DNA of 64,000 bases, from NCBI RefSeq assembly GCF_900111925.1, contig NZ_FOKA01000010.1:98347-162346 (forward strand), in the 5' to 3' direction. Positions 43,330 through 51,986 of the stretch are shown here, one piece after another. A program made the translations under genes and the position numbers. Source of the stretch: Cellulomonas marina (GTDB taxonomy: Bacteria > Actinomycetota > Actinomycetes > Actinomycetales > Cellulomonadaceae). Positions within the stretch are counted from its first letter, which is position 1. Every line of letters starts with the position of its first letter. The notes beneath the pieces were generated by a model. It was not told the DNA's origin. It did not search any database and worked only from the letters and a program-made list of their open reading frames with translations.

Positions 43330-44516
43330 CGCAGCGCTCCGGTGGTCGGGGTGGACGTGGACGCTGTCGGCGCGGAGGGCGTGGGGGTGGGCTGCGGCAC
43401 GGTGGTGCTCCCGGGGGTGGTGCTGCTGCTGCTGGTGGTGCTGCTGGTGGTGCTGCTGGTGGTGCTGCCCCGAGCGGCCGCGTCCGGCGACGAGCCGCCC
43501 GTGTCGCGCAGGGACCGGCCCGTGAGCGCGAGGAACACGTCGTCGAGCGTCGGTCGGACGACCTCGATCGAGGCGAGGGCCACGCCGGCGGCGTCGAGCT
43601 CGCGCAGGAGGCCCGGCACCGCCCGGCCGGCGCGGCGCACCCGGGCGCGCACGTGCCGTCCGTCCTGCTCGACGACGCCGCCCGACGACGACGGACCGGG
43701 AGTCGCACCGGGACCTGCACCCGCACCCGCTCCCGCCTGCGCGACGAGGCGTTCCAGCCGCGCCGCGGCCTCCGCGCGCTGGGCCGGGTCCTCCACCTCG
43801 AGGTCGACGAGGTCGCCCGCCACCTGCTCCTTCAGCGCCGCCGGGGTGTCCGACGCGACGACCCGGCCGTGGTCGATGATGACGATCCGGTCCGACAGGG
43901 CGTCGGCCTCGTCGAGGTAGTGCGTCGTGAGCAGCACGGTCGCGCCGCGCCGGTCGCGCAGCCCGCGGATGTGCTCCCACAGGTTGGCGCGCGCCTGCGG
44001 GTCCAGGCCCGTCGTCGGCTCGTCGAGGAACACGAGGCGCGGCTCGTGCACGATGCCCATGACGATGTCGAGGCGACGCTTCTGGCCGCCGGACATGGTG
44101 CGCGGGGTGCGCGTCCACAGCCCCTCGAGGTCGAGCTGGCTGAACAGCGCGCGACCGCGCTCCTCGACGACCCGGCGCGGCAGCCCGTAGAGCATCCCGT
44201 GGTCGACGACCTCGTCGCCTGCGCGCGCGCCGCTGAAGGCGCCGCCCGCCTGGGAGACGTAGCCGATGCTGCGCCGCACCTGCTCCGCCTGCGTCGCGAC
44301 GTCGTGCCCGGCGACCGTCGCCGTGCCCGCGGTCGGCCGCAGGAGCGTGGTGAGGATGCGCAGCGTGGTGGTCTTGCCCGCCCCGTTCGGGCCGAGGAAG
44401 CCGACGACCTCCCCGTCCTCGACGTCGAGGTCCACGCCGTCGACGGCACGGACCTCGCTCGTCGTGCGGCCCTGCCGGGACCGGAACGTCTGCACGAGCC
44501 CGCGTGCTCGGATCAT
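43326..44516 (-). CDS. ABC exporter ATPase (DrrA-like)
   Basis: A 396-residue nucleotide-binding subunit: Walker A GFLGPNGAGKTTTL, Q-loop SIGYVSQAGGAF, signature MSGGQKRRLDI, Walker B LVFLDEPTTGLD, H-loop LLTTHYLDEADAL. The C-terminal extension includes the regulatory ASIEVVRPTLDDVFLALTGR seen in drug and lipid exporters. After that comes an unusual Ser/Thr/Pro tail of some 50 residues with 12-bp tandem repeats. The ATG follows GAGGAGGAC and overlaps the stop of the flavin oxidoreductase (ATGA). Cargo unknown. Confidence 0.92.
   Translation of the reverse strand: MIRARGLVQTFRSRQGRTTSEVRAVDGVDLDVEDGEVVGFLGPNGAGKTTTLRILTTLLRPTAGTATVAGHDVATQAEQVRRSIGYVSQAGGAFSGARAGDEVVDHGMLYGLPRRVVEERGRALFSQLDLEGLWTRTPRTMSGGQKRRLDIVMGIVHEPRLVFLDEPTTGLDPQARANLWEHIRGLRDRRGATVLLTTHYLDEADALSDRIVIIDHGRVVASDTPAALKEQVAGDLVDLEVEDPAQRAEAAARLERLVAQAGAGAGAGPGATPGPSSSGGVVEQDGRHVRARVRRAGRAVPGLLRELDAAGVALASIEVVRPTLDDVFLALTGRSLRDTGGSSPDAAARGSTTSSTTSSTTSSSSTTPGSTTVPQPTPTPSAPTASTSTPTTGALR
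43431..43466. repeat. 12-bp tandem repeat in the ABC ATPase tail (3 perfect copies)
   Basis: GCTGGTGGTGCT repeats three times exactly, with related sequence on both sides. On the coding strand it gives Ser-Thr-Thr-Ser in the C-terminal tail. Confidence 0.85.
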
Positions 44517-45715
44517 GCCTGTCCTCCTCGTCGGCGCGCCGCGGCCTGCCCGCGCAGCGCTGTCGGAGGGGTGGACCGGCGGCGGGGCCCGGACTCATCG
44601 GCCTCGCGCTCGCGGGTGCCGTCCGGCCCGGGCCGGCTCAGCCGGGGCCGCCCCGCGTCAGCGGCGAGCGGCTCCCGCAGCGTCGCGAGGTCCTCGAGCG
44701 CGCCGAGGGGGTCGTCGCCCACGGGCATGAGGACGGAGCAGTCGAGGCCTGCGGCGGACAGCGCGGACAGCCGGGCGCGGACGTCCGACGGCGTCCCGGC
44801 GAGGGCGAGCTGCCGCACCCAGGCGTCGGGCATGCGCCGCGCGAACGCCTCGGGCCCGTCGACCTCGGCGCGCAGCTCGGCCAGCCCGTCGGCGAACGGC
44901 AGGGGCGCCAGGTGCGGGGCCCAGTCCGGCTCGCCGACCCAGCGCAGGCCCGGGCGCGCGGCGGCGAGGGCGCGCGCGGCGTCCTCGTCGACCGAGGTCA
45001 CGTGGTACCCGACGACGCGGTGGGGCCCGGGCGCGGCGATCTGCTCCCGCGCAGCCCCCACGTACTCGGGCGTCACGGGCTCCGCCAGCACGGTGCCGTC
45101 GAGCACCCGGCCCGCCAGGGCGAGGGACCGCGGACCCCGCACGCCGGCCAGGAGCCGCGGGGCCACCGCGGGCACCGCGGACGGGTCGAGGGCGACGGCG
45201 TCCAGGTCGACGCCCGCCGCGTGCAGCGTGACCGTGCGACCGGCGAGCAGGTCCCGCACCGCGGTCGTCCACGCCTCGAGCAGGCCCAGGGGCCGGGCCG
45301 GCCAGGCACCCGCGGACCGCATCCAGCCCGGCATGCCGTGCCCGACGCCGACGTCCACGCGGCCCGGGAAGAGCGCCGCCAGCGTGGCCACCTCCATCGC
45401 GGCGAAGGCGGCGTTGCGGGCGGCGGCGGGCAGGATGCCGACGCCGACCCTGATCCGGGTCGTGGCCGCCAGCACCGCCGCGGCCTGCGCCACGCCGCCC
45501 CGGAACCCGAGGTCCTCCACCACCCACAGCTCGTCGAACCCCAGCCCCTCGGCGCGCCGCGCGTAGGTCAGGACGTCCGCCGCGGGCAGGTCGCGGGGGA
45601 GCAGGACGGCGAGGTCGTGCCGGAGGTGCTGCGGGCGGTCCTGCGGGCGGTCCGGGGGGAGGTCCTGCTGCAGGTCCTGCTGCAGGTCGGGCGTGGGACC
45701 CTGCGGAGGCGGCAC
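44513..45715 (-). CDS. LLM-class flavin-dependent oxidoreductase heading the ABC operon
   Basis: A 400-residue luciferase-fold enzyme. The GTG is preceded by TAGCGT and 6 nt (leaderless). A Gln/Asp/Pro repeat region (about residues 9-30) precedes the fold, which begins HDLAVLLPRDLPAADVLTYA and continues LGFDELWVVEDLGFRGG, TRIRVGVGILPAAARN, FPGRVDVGVGHGMPGWM, the usual F420/FMN-enzyme pattern. Its stop overlaps the ABC ATPase start (ATGA), so the enzyme is coupled to an exporter. It may modify the exported compound, but that is inferred from the operon only. Confidence 0.85.
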   Translation of the reverse strand: MPPPQGPTPDLQQDLQQDLPPDRPQDRPQHLRHDLAVLLPRDLPAADVLTYARRAEGLGFDELWVVEDLGFRGGVAQAAAVLAATTRIRVGVGILPAAARNAAFAAMEVATLAALFPGRVDVGVGHGMPGWMRSAGAWPARPLGLLEAWTTAVRDLLAGRTVTLHAAGVDLDAVALDPSAVPAVAPRLLAGVRGPRSLALAGRVLDGTVLAEPVTPEYVGAAREQIAAPGPHRVVGYHVTSVDEDAARALAAARPGLRWVGEPDWAPHLAPLPFADGLAELRAEVDGPEAFARRMPDAWVRQLALAGTPSDVRARLSALSAAGLDCSVLMPVGDDPLGALEDLATLREPLAADAGRPRLSRPGPDGTREREADESGPRRRSTPPTALRGQAAARRRGGQA

Positions 45716-45721
45716 GTCGCG

Positions 45722-45727
45722 ACGCTA
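45722..45727 (-). promoter_or_regulatory. -10 element TAGCGT for the leaderless LLM-ABC operon
   Basis: TAGCGT on the minus strand, 6 nt before the GTG. Only 44 bp separate it from the divergent -10 element of the acyltransferase, so the two RNA polymerases would compete for the same DNA. Confidence 0.55.
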
Positions 45728-45771
45728 GCAGGGCGGCCCCGCTCGACGGGCGGGACCTCGTGCGCCCTGCC

Positions 45772-45777
45772 TATCGT
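45772..45777 (+). promoter_or_regulatory. -10 element TATCGT for a leaderless acyltransferase message
   Basis: TATCGT with exactly 6 nt to the GTG at 45784. No Shine-Dalgarno sequence and no clear -35. Confidence 0.55.
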
Positions 45778-45783
45778 CACGTG

Positions 45784-46962
45784 GTGACGACCCTCTCCGC
45801 GCGCACCGGCCCGTCCGCGCCCGCCCGGCCGGACGGGGCGGCGGGCCGCACGCCCGACACCCCGCCGCGCTCGCGGCTGCGCACCCTGGACGGCCTGCGC
45901 TTCCTCGCCGCGGCCGGGGTCGTCGTCTACCACTGGACCGCCCGGGAGAGCACGGCGTGGGGTGAGGCGTCCGGGGACCAGCTGCCTGCCGTGGGGTCCG
46001 TCGCGATCTACTTCTCGCTGGCGCCCGAGCTGTTCTTCGTCATCAGCGGGTTCGTCATCCTCTGGACCGCCTGGGGCCGGTCGGTGCCGGCCGTCGTCGC
46101 CTCGCGCGTCGCGCGGCTGTACCCCGCCTACTGGGCGGCCCTCGCGCTCACCGGGTTCCTCCTGCTGGTGCTGTGGCCGCAGGGCAAGGACGTCTCCCTC
46201 GGGCAGGTGCTGGTCAACGCGACGCTCCTGCAGTCCGTCATGGGGGTCGACCACGTGGACGGCGTCTACTGGACGCTCTGGGCCGAGCTGCGGTTCTACC
46301 TCCTGGTGGTGCTGCTCGTGGCCGTGGGGCTGACGCGGCGGCGGGTGCTGGCCTTCGCGGCGGTGTGGCCGGTGGTGGCCGTGGTCGCCGCGCGGCAGGA
46401 CTGGAGCCTGCTCGACACCCTCACGGTCGGGCAGTACGCGCCCTTCTTCGCCGGCGGCATGGCGCTGTTCCTCGTCTGGCGGGACGGGCACGCCCTCGTG
46501 CCGTGGCTCGTCGTCGTGGGCAACGCAGCGCTCGGCGTGTGGAGCGCGGCCCTCGGCAAGGGGAGCACCCTCGACCGGACGACGGCGTTCGACGCGGACC
46601 CGGTCGTGCTGGCGCTGGTCTCCGTGGGCTGCTTCGCCGCCGTGGCGGTGGCGGCCCTCACGCCGCTGGCGCGGTTCGACCGGCCCTGGTTGACGTCCGT
46701 CGGGGCGCTGACGTACCCCCTGTACCTCGTGCACCTGTTCTGGGGCTGGTGGGTGATCGACCTCGTCGAGCCGCACGTGCCGGCGGCCGTGGCCGTGCTG
46801 CTGGCAGCCGCGGTCTCGCCGGCTCTCGCGGCGGCGATCCACCACGGGGTGGAGAGGCGGCTCAACCCGCCGCTGCGCCGCGCCGTGGAGCAGGGGCTGA
46901 CGGCCGTCGCGCAGCGGCTCCCGCGCTCCCGCCGGCGGTCGTCCGCCGGTTCCGCCGACTGA
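45784..46962 (+). CDS. Acyltransferase 3 family membrane protein (OafA/YrhL-like)
   Basis: A 392-residue protein with about ten helices that O-acylates surface carbohydrate or other extracytoplasmic molecules. The conserved N-terminal signature is RLRTLDGLRFLAAAGVVVYH, with the Arg-(x)n-His pair of the family; FFVISGFVILWTAWGRS is the second family motif, and SRVARLYPAYWAAL the third. The C-terminal helix has YPLYLVHLFWGWWVIDLV. GTG 45784 is chosen for its promoter spacing (GTG 45781 is possible). The target is unknown. Confidence 0.9.
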   Translation: MTTLSARTGPSAPARPDGAAGRTPDTPPRSRLRTLDGLRFLAAAGVVVYHWTARESTAWGEASGDQLPAVGSVAIYFSLAPELFFVISGFVILWTAWGRSVPAVVASRVARLYPAYWAALALTGFLLLVLWPQGKDVSLGQVLVNATLLQSVMGVDHVDGVYWTLWAELRFYLLVVLLVAVGLTRRRVLAFAAVWPVVAVVAARQDWSLLDTLTVGQYAPFFAGGMALFLVWRDGHALVPWLVVVGNAALGVWSAALGKGSTLDRTTAFDADPVVLALVSVGCFAAVAVAALTPLARFDRPWLTSVGALTYPLYLVHLFWGWWVIDLVEPHVPAAVAVLLAAAVSPALAAAIHHGVERRLNPPLRRAVEQGLTAVAQRLPRSRRRSSAGSAD

Positions 46963-46975
46963 TCGGGCCGGACCC

Positions 46976-47004
46976 CTCAAGCGGGTGGACGTCCCCGCCG
47001 ATCC
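46976..47004 (+). promoter_or_regulatory. Candidate sigma-28 (FliA/WhiG-type) promoter of the first chemoreceptor
   Basis: CTCAAG (46976-46981) and GCCGATCC (46997-47004) are separated by 15 nt, close to the flagellar sigma pattern (CTAAA...CCGATAT or TAAAG...GCCGATAA). The downstream gene is a chemoreceptor, the usual target. The -10 overlaps a hairpin arm, which weakens the case. Confidence 0.35.
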
Positions 47005-47022
47005 TCCCGCCGGGGACGTCCA
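46986..47022 (+). terminator. Hairpin after the acyltransferase gene
   Basis: Stem TGGACGTCCCCG (46986-46997) with CGGGGACGTCCA (47011-47022), 12 bp, loop 13 nt, 23 bp past the acyltransferase stop. Confidence 0.6.
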
Positions 47023-47082
47023 GACCAGGGCGGCCCGCTGCAGGGGCGTGCGCAGGGGCGCACTTGGAGGAGGACCGCCATC

Positions 47083-48744
47083 ATGTCCGCACCGACCGTC
47101 GCGACCGCACCCCGCGTGCCCGGGGCTCCGGGCCGGGGCGCCCGCCGCAGCCCGCTGGCCTGGCTCCAGGACCGCGGGGTGCGCCTGCAGGTGCTGGTCG
47201 CCGTCTCGCTGGCGGGCCTCGTCGCGGTGCTCGTCGGCGTCGTGGGCATCACCGCGCTGGCGGCCAACGACGCGCGCACGACGGCGCTGTACGAGCAGAA
47301 CTTCGTCGGGCTGCAGGACGCGGCAGGCGTGCGCCGGGCGACGCTGTCGATGCGGCTGAACGTCGTCAACTACGCCGTCTCGGGCAGCGAGGCGGACCGC
47401 GAGAAGTACCTGCGCACCCTCGACGAGGACGAGGAGGCCCTGCGCGCCGGCCTGGCGTCCCTCACCACCCCGCCGGTCGACGAGCGCACGCTGTCCCTCG
47501 TCGCGGACTACGAGGCGGCGCTGGAGCAGTACCTGACCATCCGCGACGAGCAGATGCTCCCGGCAGCCGACGCGGGCGACCTCGACGCGTTCCGCACGGC
47601 CCGCGACGAGACGGCCGCGCCGGTCATCGCCGCGATGATGGACGACCTGCAGGCCCTCGTCGACGGCGAGAAGGCTCAGGGCCAGGCGGCCTCGGCCGAC
47701 GCGCACGCGCTCTTCCTGTCGAGCCGGACGCAGATGCTCGTGGCGCTCGTCGTCGGGATCGTCGTGGCGCTCGGGGCGGGGCTGCTCGTCGCCGGGTCCA
47801 TCGCCGGCCGGCTCGCCCGGGTCCGGGACGTGGCGCAGGCGGTCGCCCGGGGCGACCTCACCCGTTCCAGCGGCGTGACGTCCGGCGACGAGGTCGGCGC
47901 CGTCGCCGTCGCGCTCGACGAGGCGTCGGCCGCGCTGCGGGGGCTCGTCACGACGATCGAGGCCTCCGCGTCCTCGCTGGCGTCGGCGTCGGAGGAGATG
48001 TCGGCGACCTCGCACCAGATCGCCGCCGCGGCGGAGCAGACCGCGGACCAGGCCGGCGTCGTCTCCGCGTCCGCCGAGCAGGTGTCCCGCAACGTGCAGA
48101 CCGTGGCCGCGGGCACGGAGCAGATGGGCGCCTCCATCCACGAGATCGCGGAGAACGCGGCGCGGGCGGCCGAGGTCGCCCGCCGGGCGGTCAGCGACGC
48201 CGCGGAGACGACGGCCACGATGACCCGGCTCGGCGACTCCTCGCGCGAGATCGGGGACGTCGTCAAGGTCATCACCTCCATCGCCGAGCAGACGAACCTG
48301 CTGGCCCTCAACGCGACCATCGAGGCCGCGCGCGCCGGGGAGGCCGGCAAGGGCTTCGCGGTCGTCGCCGGGGAGGTCAAGGAGCTCGCGCAGGAGACGG
48401 CGCGGGCCACGGAGGACATCGCCCGCCGCGTCGACGCCATCCAGTCCGACACCGCCGGCGCCGCCGCCGCCATCGGCCAGATCAGCGGGGTCATCGACTC
48501 CATCAGCGACTTCCAGTCCACCATCGCCGCGGCGGTGGAGGAGCAGACCGCGACGACGAGCGAGATGACCCGCTCGGTGGCCGAGGCCGCGACGGGCTCC
48601 GGCGAGATCGCCCGGACCATCGTGCAGGTGGCGGAGGCCGCCGGGTCGACGACGCAGGGCGTCGGCGAGTCGCAGCAGGCCGTCCAGGAGATGGCCCGCA
48701 TGTCCGCGGAGCTGCGCACGCTCGTCGGGCGCTTCCAGGTCTGA
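47083..48744 (+). CDS. Methyl-accepting chemotaxis protein (first of a tandem pair)
   Basis: A 553-residue transmembrane receptor; ATG after GGAGGAGG. Helix 1 ([20 protein letters not shown], about 38-57) and helix 2 ([20 protein letters not shown], about 220-240) flank an extracytoplasmic four-helix-bundle sensor of some 150 residues. Then a HAMP domain ([17 protein letters not shown]) and a long signalling coiled coil with the CheA/CheW tip [20 protein letters not shown] and [16 protein letters not shown]. No C-terminal CheR pentapeptide; it ends VGRFQV. The ligand is unknown. A 20-bp-stem terminator follows. Confidence 0.94.
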   Translation: MSAPTVATAPRVPGAPGRGARRSPLAWLQDRGVRLQVLVAVSLAGLVAVLVGVVGITALAANDARTTALYEQNFVGLQDAAGVRRATLSMRLNVVNYAVSGSEADREKYLRTLDEDEEALRAGLASLTTPPVDERTLSLVADYEAALEQYLTIRDEQMLPAADAGDLDAFRTARDETAAPVIAAMMDDLQALVDGEKAQGQAASADAHALFLSSRTQMLVALVVGIVVALGAGLLVAGSIAGRLARVRDVAQAVARGDLTRSSGVTSGDEVGAVAVALDEASAALRGLVTTIEASASSLASASEEMSATSHQIAAAAEQTADQAGVVSASAEQVSRNVQTVAAGTEQMGASIHEIAENAARAAEVARRAVSDAAETTATMTRLGDSSREIGDVVKVITSIAEQTNLLALNATIEAARAGEAGKGFAVVAGEVKELAQETARATEDIARRVDAIQSDTAGAAAAIGQISGVIDSISDFQSTIAAAVEEQTATTSEMTRSVAEAATGSGEIARTIVQVAEAAGSTTQGVGESQQAVQEMARMSAELRTLVGRFQV

Positions 48745-48767
48745 GCAGTCCGAGCAGCACCCCGTCC

Positions 48768-48812
48768 ACGACGGCCGGCGCGGGTCCCCGACGGACCCGC
48801 GCCGGCCGTCGT
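48768..48812 (+). terminator. Very strong hairpin after the first chemoreceptor
   Basis: A perfect 20-bp stem (48768-48787 with 48793-48812) and a 5-nt loop ccgac, 23 bp after the stop. It separates the two chemoreceptor genes into different transcripts. Confidence 0.85.
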
Positions 48813-48912
48813 CGTCGTGGCGGGCGTCCGGAGCCCACGGTGCCCGGACCCGGGTCCCCCTCGACCCGGGACGGAGGTCCCCTGCGCCGAGGACGCGGGC
48901 GCCGATGGGACG

Positions 48913-48939
48913 TGCAGGACGTCACGGTGACGTCCTGCA
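48913..48939 (+). promoter_or_regulatory. 27-bp palindrome in the leader of the second chemoreceptor
   Basis: Thirteen-bp arms TGCAGGACGTCAC and GTGACGTCCTGCA around a single central G, perfect. It ends 43 bp before the chemoreceptor start. It could bind a dimeric regulator or, as RNA, form a leader hairpin. A GCCGAT at 48901 just upstream recalls a sigma-28 -10 element, but no matching -35 was found. Confidence 0.55.
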
Positions 48940-48982
48940 GAACGACCAGCGCCGGCGCGACCGGTGCCCGGGAGGAAACCCG

Positions 48983-50617
48983 ATGTCCGTCACGCCCACC
49001 GCGCCGGCCCCGCAGCCCCGCCGCCCCCTCCAGCGCCTGTCGGACCTCGGGGTCCGCGTCCAGGTGCTGTCCGCCCTCCTCGTGGCCGTGCTCGTCGGCG
49101 CGCTCGTCGGGACGCTCGCGGTCGCGGCGCTCGGCTCCGCCGACGCGCGGACCAAGGGCCTGTACGAGCAGAACGTCCAGGGCCTGCTGCAGGCGGCCGT
49201 CATCCGCCGCGCGACCGTCTCCATGCGCTTCGACCTGGCCAACCTCATGATCGCGCAGGACGACGACGACCTCGCCGCCGCCCGGTCGGCCATGGTCGAC
49301 GACGAGGCCGCCCTCCGCGACGCCATGGCGGCCTACGGCGAGCTGGACCTCACGGACGCGGCCCGCGACTCGCTCGCCGCGTTCACGAAGGCCTTCGAGG
49401 AGTACGTGGTCATCCGCGACGCGCAGCTCGTGCCGGCCGCGCTCGCCGACGACCGCGCGACCTACGTCTCGGTCCGCGACGGCGAGGCGGCCGGGACGAT
49501 CGTGCGGATGATGGGCAGCCTCGACGCCCTCGTCACGGGGGAGACCGACGCGGCCGCGGCCGCGGCCCAGGAGGCGCACGCCTCCTTCCTCTCCAGCCGG
49601 ACGCGCACGGTCGTCCTGCTGGTCGTGGGCATGGGCGTGGCCGTGGGCATCGCGGTCGTCGTCGCGGGGTCGGTCGCCCGGCGGCTGGGCCGGGTGCGCG
49701 ACGTCGCCGACGCGCTGTCCCGCGGCGACCTCACCCGCCGCGTCGACCTCGACTCGCGCGACGAGGTCGGCCTCGTCGGGCAGGCGCTGGACCGGGCCGC
49801 GGCCTTCCTGCGCGGCACGGTGACGACGATCGACGCCTCCGCCGTCTCGCTGGCCTCCGCCTCCGAGCAGATGTCCGCCTCGTCCGGGCAGATCGCGGCC
49901 GCCGCCGAGGAGACCGCCGCGCAGGCCGGCGTCGTCTCGGCCGCCGCGGAGCAGGTGTCGCGCAACGTCCAGACCGTCGCCGCGGGCACCGAGCAGATGG
50001 GCGCGTCCATCACGGAGATCGCGCAGAACGCCTCGCGCGCCGCCGAGGTCGCCCGCACCGCCGTCACGGAGGCGGCCGCGACGAGCGAGCTCATGACGCG
50101 CCTCGGCGACTCCTCCCGCGAGATCGGGGACGTCGTGCGGACCATCACGCAGATCGCCGAGCAGACCAACCTCCTGGCCCTCAACGCGACCATCGAGGCC
50201 GCACGCGCCGGGGAGGCCGGCAAGGGCTTCGCGGTCGTCGCCGGGGAGGTCAAGGAGCTGGCGCAGGAGACGGCCAAGGCCACGGAGGACATCGCCCGAC
50301 GCGTCGACGCCATCCAGGGCGACACCGCGGGGGCGGTCACCGCCATCGCGCAGATCACCCACGTCATCGACTCCATCAACGACTTCCAGTCGACGATCGC
50401 CGCCGCGGTCGAGGAGCAGACCGCCACGACGAGCGAGATGACCCGCTCGGTGGCCGAGGCCGCCACCGGCTCGGGGGAGATCGCCACGAACATCACCGGC
50501 GTGGCGACGGCGGCCGACTCCACCACCCAGGGCGTGTCCGAGTCGCAGCAGGCCGTCGCCGAGCTGGCGCGGATGTCCGCGGAGCTGCGCGGGCTCGTCG
50601 GGCGGTTCCAGGTCTGA
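48983..50617 (+). CDS. Methyl-accepting chemotaxis protein (second of a tandem pair)
   Basis: A 544-residue receptor; ATG after GGGAGGAAACC. Same plan as its neighbour: helix 1 [20 protein letters not shown], a sensor of about 150 residues, helix 2 [24 protein letters not shown] ([20 protein letters not shown]), and a signalling domain almost identical to the first ([36 protein letters not shown], ending VGRFQV). The sensor part is much more diverged than the signalling part, as expected after duplication with new ligand specificity. Confidence 0.94.
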   Translation: MSVTPTAPAPQPRRPLQRLSDLGVRVQVLSALLVAVLVGALVGTLAVAALGSADARTKGLYEQNVQGLLQAAVIRRATVSMRFDLANLMIAQDDDDLAAARSAMVDDEAALRDAMAAYGELDLTDAARDSLAAFTKAFEEYVVIRDAQLVPAALADDRATYVSVRDGEAAGTIVRMMGSLDALVTGETDAAAAAAQEAHASFLSSRTRTVVLLVVGMGVAVGIAVVVAGSVARRLGRVRDVADALSRGDLTRRVDLDSRDEVGLVGQALDRAAAFLRGTVTTIDASAVSLASASEQMSASSGQIAAAAEETAAQAGVVSAAAEQVSRNVQTVAAGTEQMGASITEIAQNASRAAEVARTAVTEAAATSELMTRLGDSSREIGDVVRTITQIAEQTNLLALNATIEAARAGEAGKGFAVVAGEVKELAQETAKATEDIARRVDAIQGDTAGAVTAIAQITHVIDSINDFQSTIAAAVEEQTATTSEMTRSVAEAATGSGEIATNITGVATAADSTTQGVSESQQAVAELARMSAELRGLVGRFQV

Positions 50618-50670
50618 GCGCGGGAACGACGTCGAGCCCGGGCGGCGCGCCTCGCTAGGATCGTCCGCTC

Positions 50671-51900
50671 GTGAGCCGGGTGGGGGAGGTCGTCGCGCCG
50701 CGGCGCCTGGGGACGTCGTTCCGCTGGCTGCTGGCCTCCTCGTGGGTGAGCAACCTCGGTGACGGGGTCGCGCTGGCGGCGGGGCCGCTCCTGGTGGCCT
50801 CGCTCACGGAGGACCCGCTGCTCGTGGCGCTGGCCGCCACCCTGCAGTGGCTGCCGCCGCTCGTGCTCGGGCCGCTGGCGGGGGCGCTGTCCGACCGGCT
50901 CGACCGGCGGCGGCTCGTGGTGCGCGTCGACGTGCTGCGGGCCGCCGTCCTGCTGGTGCTCACCGCCACGGTGCTGGCGGGCCACGCGACGATCGCCACC
51001 GTGCTGCTCGCGCTGCTGCTCGTGGGGTGCTGCGAGGTCTTCGCGGACAACACCTCGCAGACCCTGCTGCCCATGCTCGTCGACCGCGACGACCTCGCCG
51101 TCGGCAACGCCCGGCTGCAGACCGGCTTCATCACCGTCAACCAGCTCGCCGGGCCGCCGCTGGGCGCGGCGCTGTTCACGGTGGGGCACGCGTTGCCGTT
51201 CGGCCTGCAGGCGCTGCTCGTCGGGCTCGGCGCGGTGCTCGTCGCCCGGGTGCGGCTGCCCGCGCACGTGCCGGCCGCCGCGCCGGGGCAGGTGCACCAC
51301 GACGTCCTCGACGGCTTCCGCTGGGTGCGGCACCACGCCGCGGTGCGGACCCTGGTGCTCACCGTGCTCGTCTTCAACGTCACCTTCGGCGCGGCCTGGT
51401 CCGTGCTCGTGCTGTGGGCGCAGGAGCGGCTGGGCGCGGGACCGGTGGGCTACGGCCTGCTGACGACGACGAGCGCCGTCGGCGGCCTGCTCGGCACGGC
51501 GCTGTACGGCCGGCTGACGCGGCGCCTGAGCCTGGGCGACCTCATGCGCATCGGGCTCGTGCTCGAGACGCTCACGCACCTGGCCTTCGCGCTGACGACC
51601 GACCTGGCCGTCGCGCTCGCGGTCATGCTCGTCTTCGGGGTGCACGCGTTCGTCTGGGGGACCACCTCGGTGACGGTCCGGCAGCGGGCCGTGCCGACCG
51701 CGTTCCAGGGGCGCGTCGGCGCCGTGAACACCGTGGGCGTGTTCGGCGGGCTCGTCGTGGGGTCCGGGATCGGCGGGCTGCTGGCCCGGGAGCTCGGCGT
51801 GACGGCACCGTTCTGGTTCGCGTTCGTCGGGTCGGCCCTGTTCTGCGTCCTGCTGTGGCGGCAGCTCTCGCACGTGGCGCTCGAGGACGCCGCGGCCTGA
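50671..51900 (+). CDS. Major facilitator superfamily exporter
   Basis: A 409-residue protein with about 12 helices. SSWVSNLGDGVALAAGPLLV is the usual start of MFS exporters related to EntS and macrolide pumps, and GPLAGALSDRLDRRRLVVRV is the MFS signature loop between helices 2 and 3. Other markers are EVFADNTSQTLLPMLVDRD and NARLQTGFITVNQLAGPPLG. The GTG lies 9 nt after TAGGAT, so the message is nearly leaderless. Substrate unknown. Confidence 0.9.
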   Translation: MSRVGEVVAPRRLGTSFRWLLASSWVSNLGDGVALAAGPLLVASLTEDPLLVALAATLQWLPPLVLGPLAGALSDRLDRRRLVVRVDVLRAAVLLVLTATVLAGHATIATVLLALLLVGCCEVFADNTSQTLLPMLVDRDDLAVGNARLQTGFITVNQLAGPPLGAALFTVGHALPFGLQALLVGLGAVLVARVRLPAHVPAAAPGQVHHDVLDGFRWVRHHAAVRTLVLTVLVFNVTFGAAWSVLVLWAQERLGAGPVGYGLLTTTSAVGGLLGTALYGRLTRRLSLGDLMRIGLVLETLTHLAFALTTDLAVALAVMLVFGVHAFVWGTTSVTVRQRAVPTAFQGRVGAVNTVGVFGGLVVGSGIGGLLARELGVTAPFWFAFVGSALFCVLLWRQLSHVALEDAAA

Positions 51901-51986
51901 GGGCGGCCGTCCCGCTCGGCGGGCCCCGCCCGCCCGGCCCGCCCGTCCCGCTCGCCGGTGGGGTCGACGGCTGGGATCATCGCGCG

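Noticed and set aside
48901..48908. GCCGATGG as a sigma-28 -10 element for the second chemoreceptor
   Set aside because: No CTCAA- or TAAA-like -35 element at 15-17 nt upstream.
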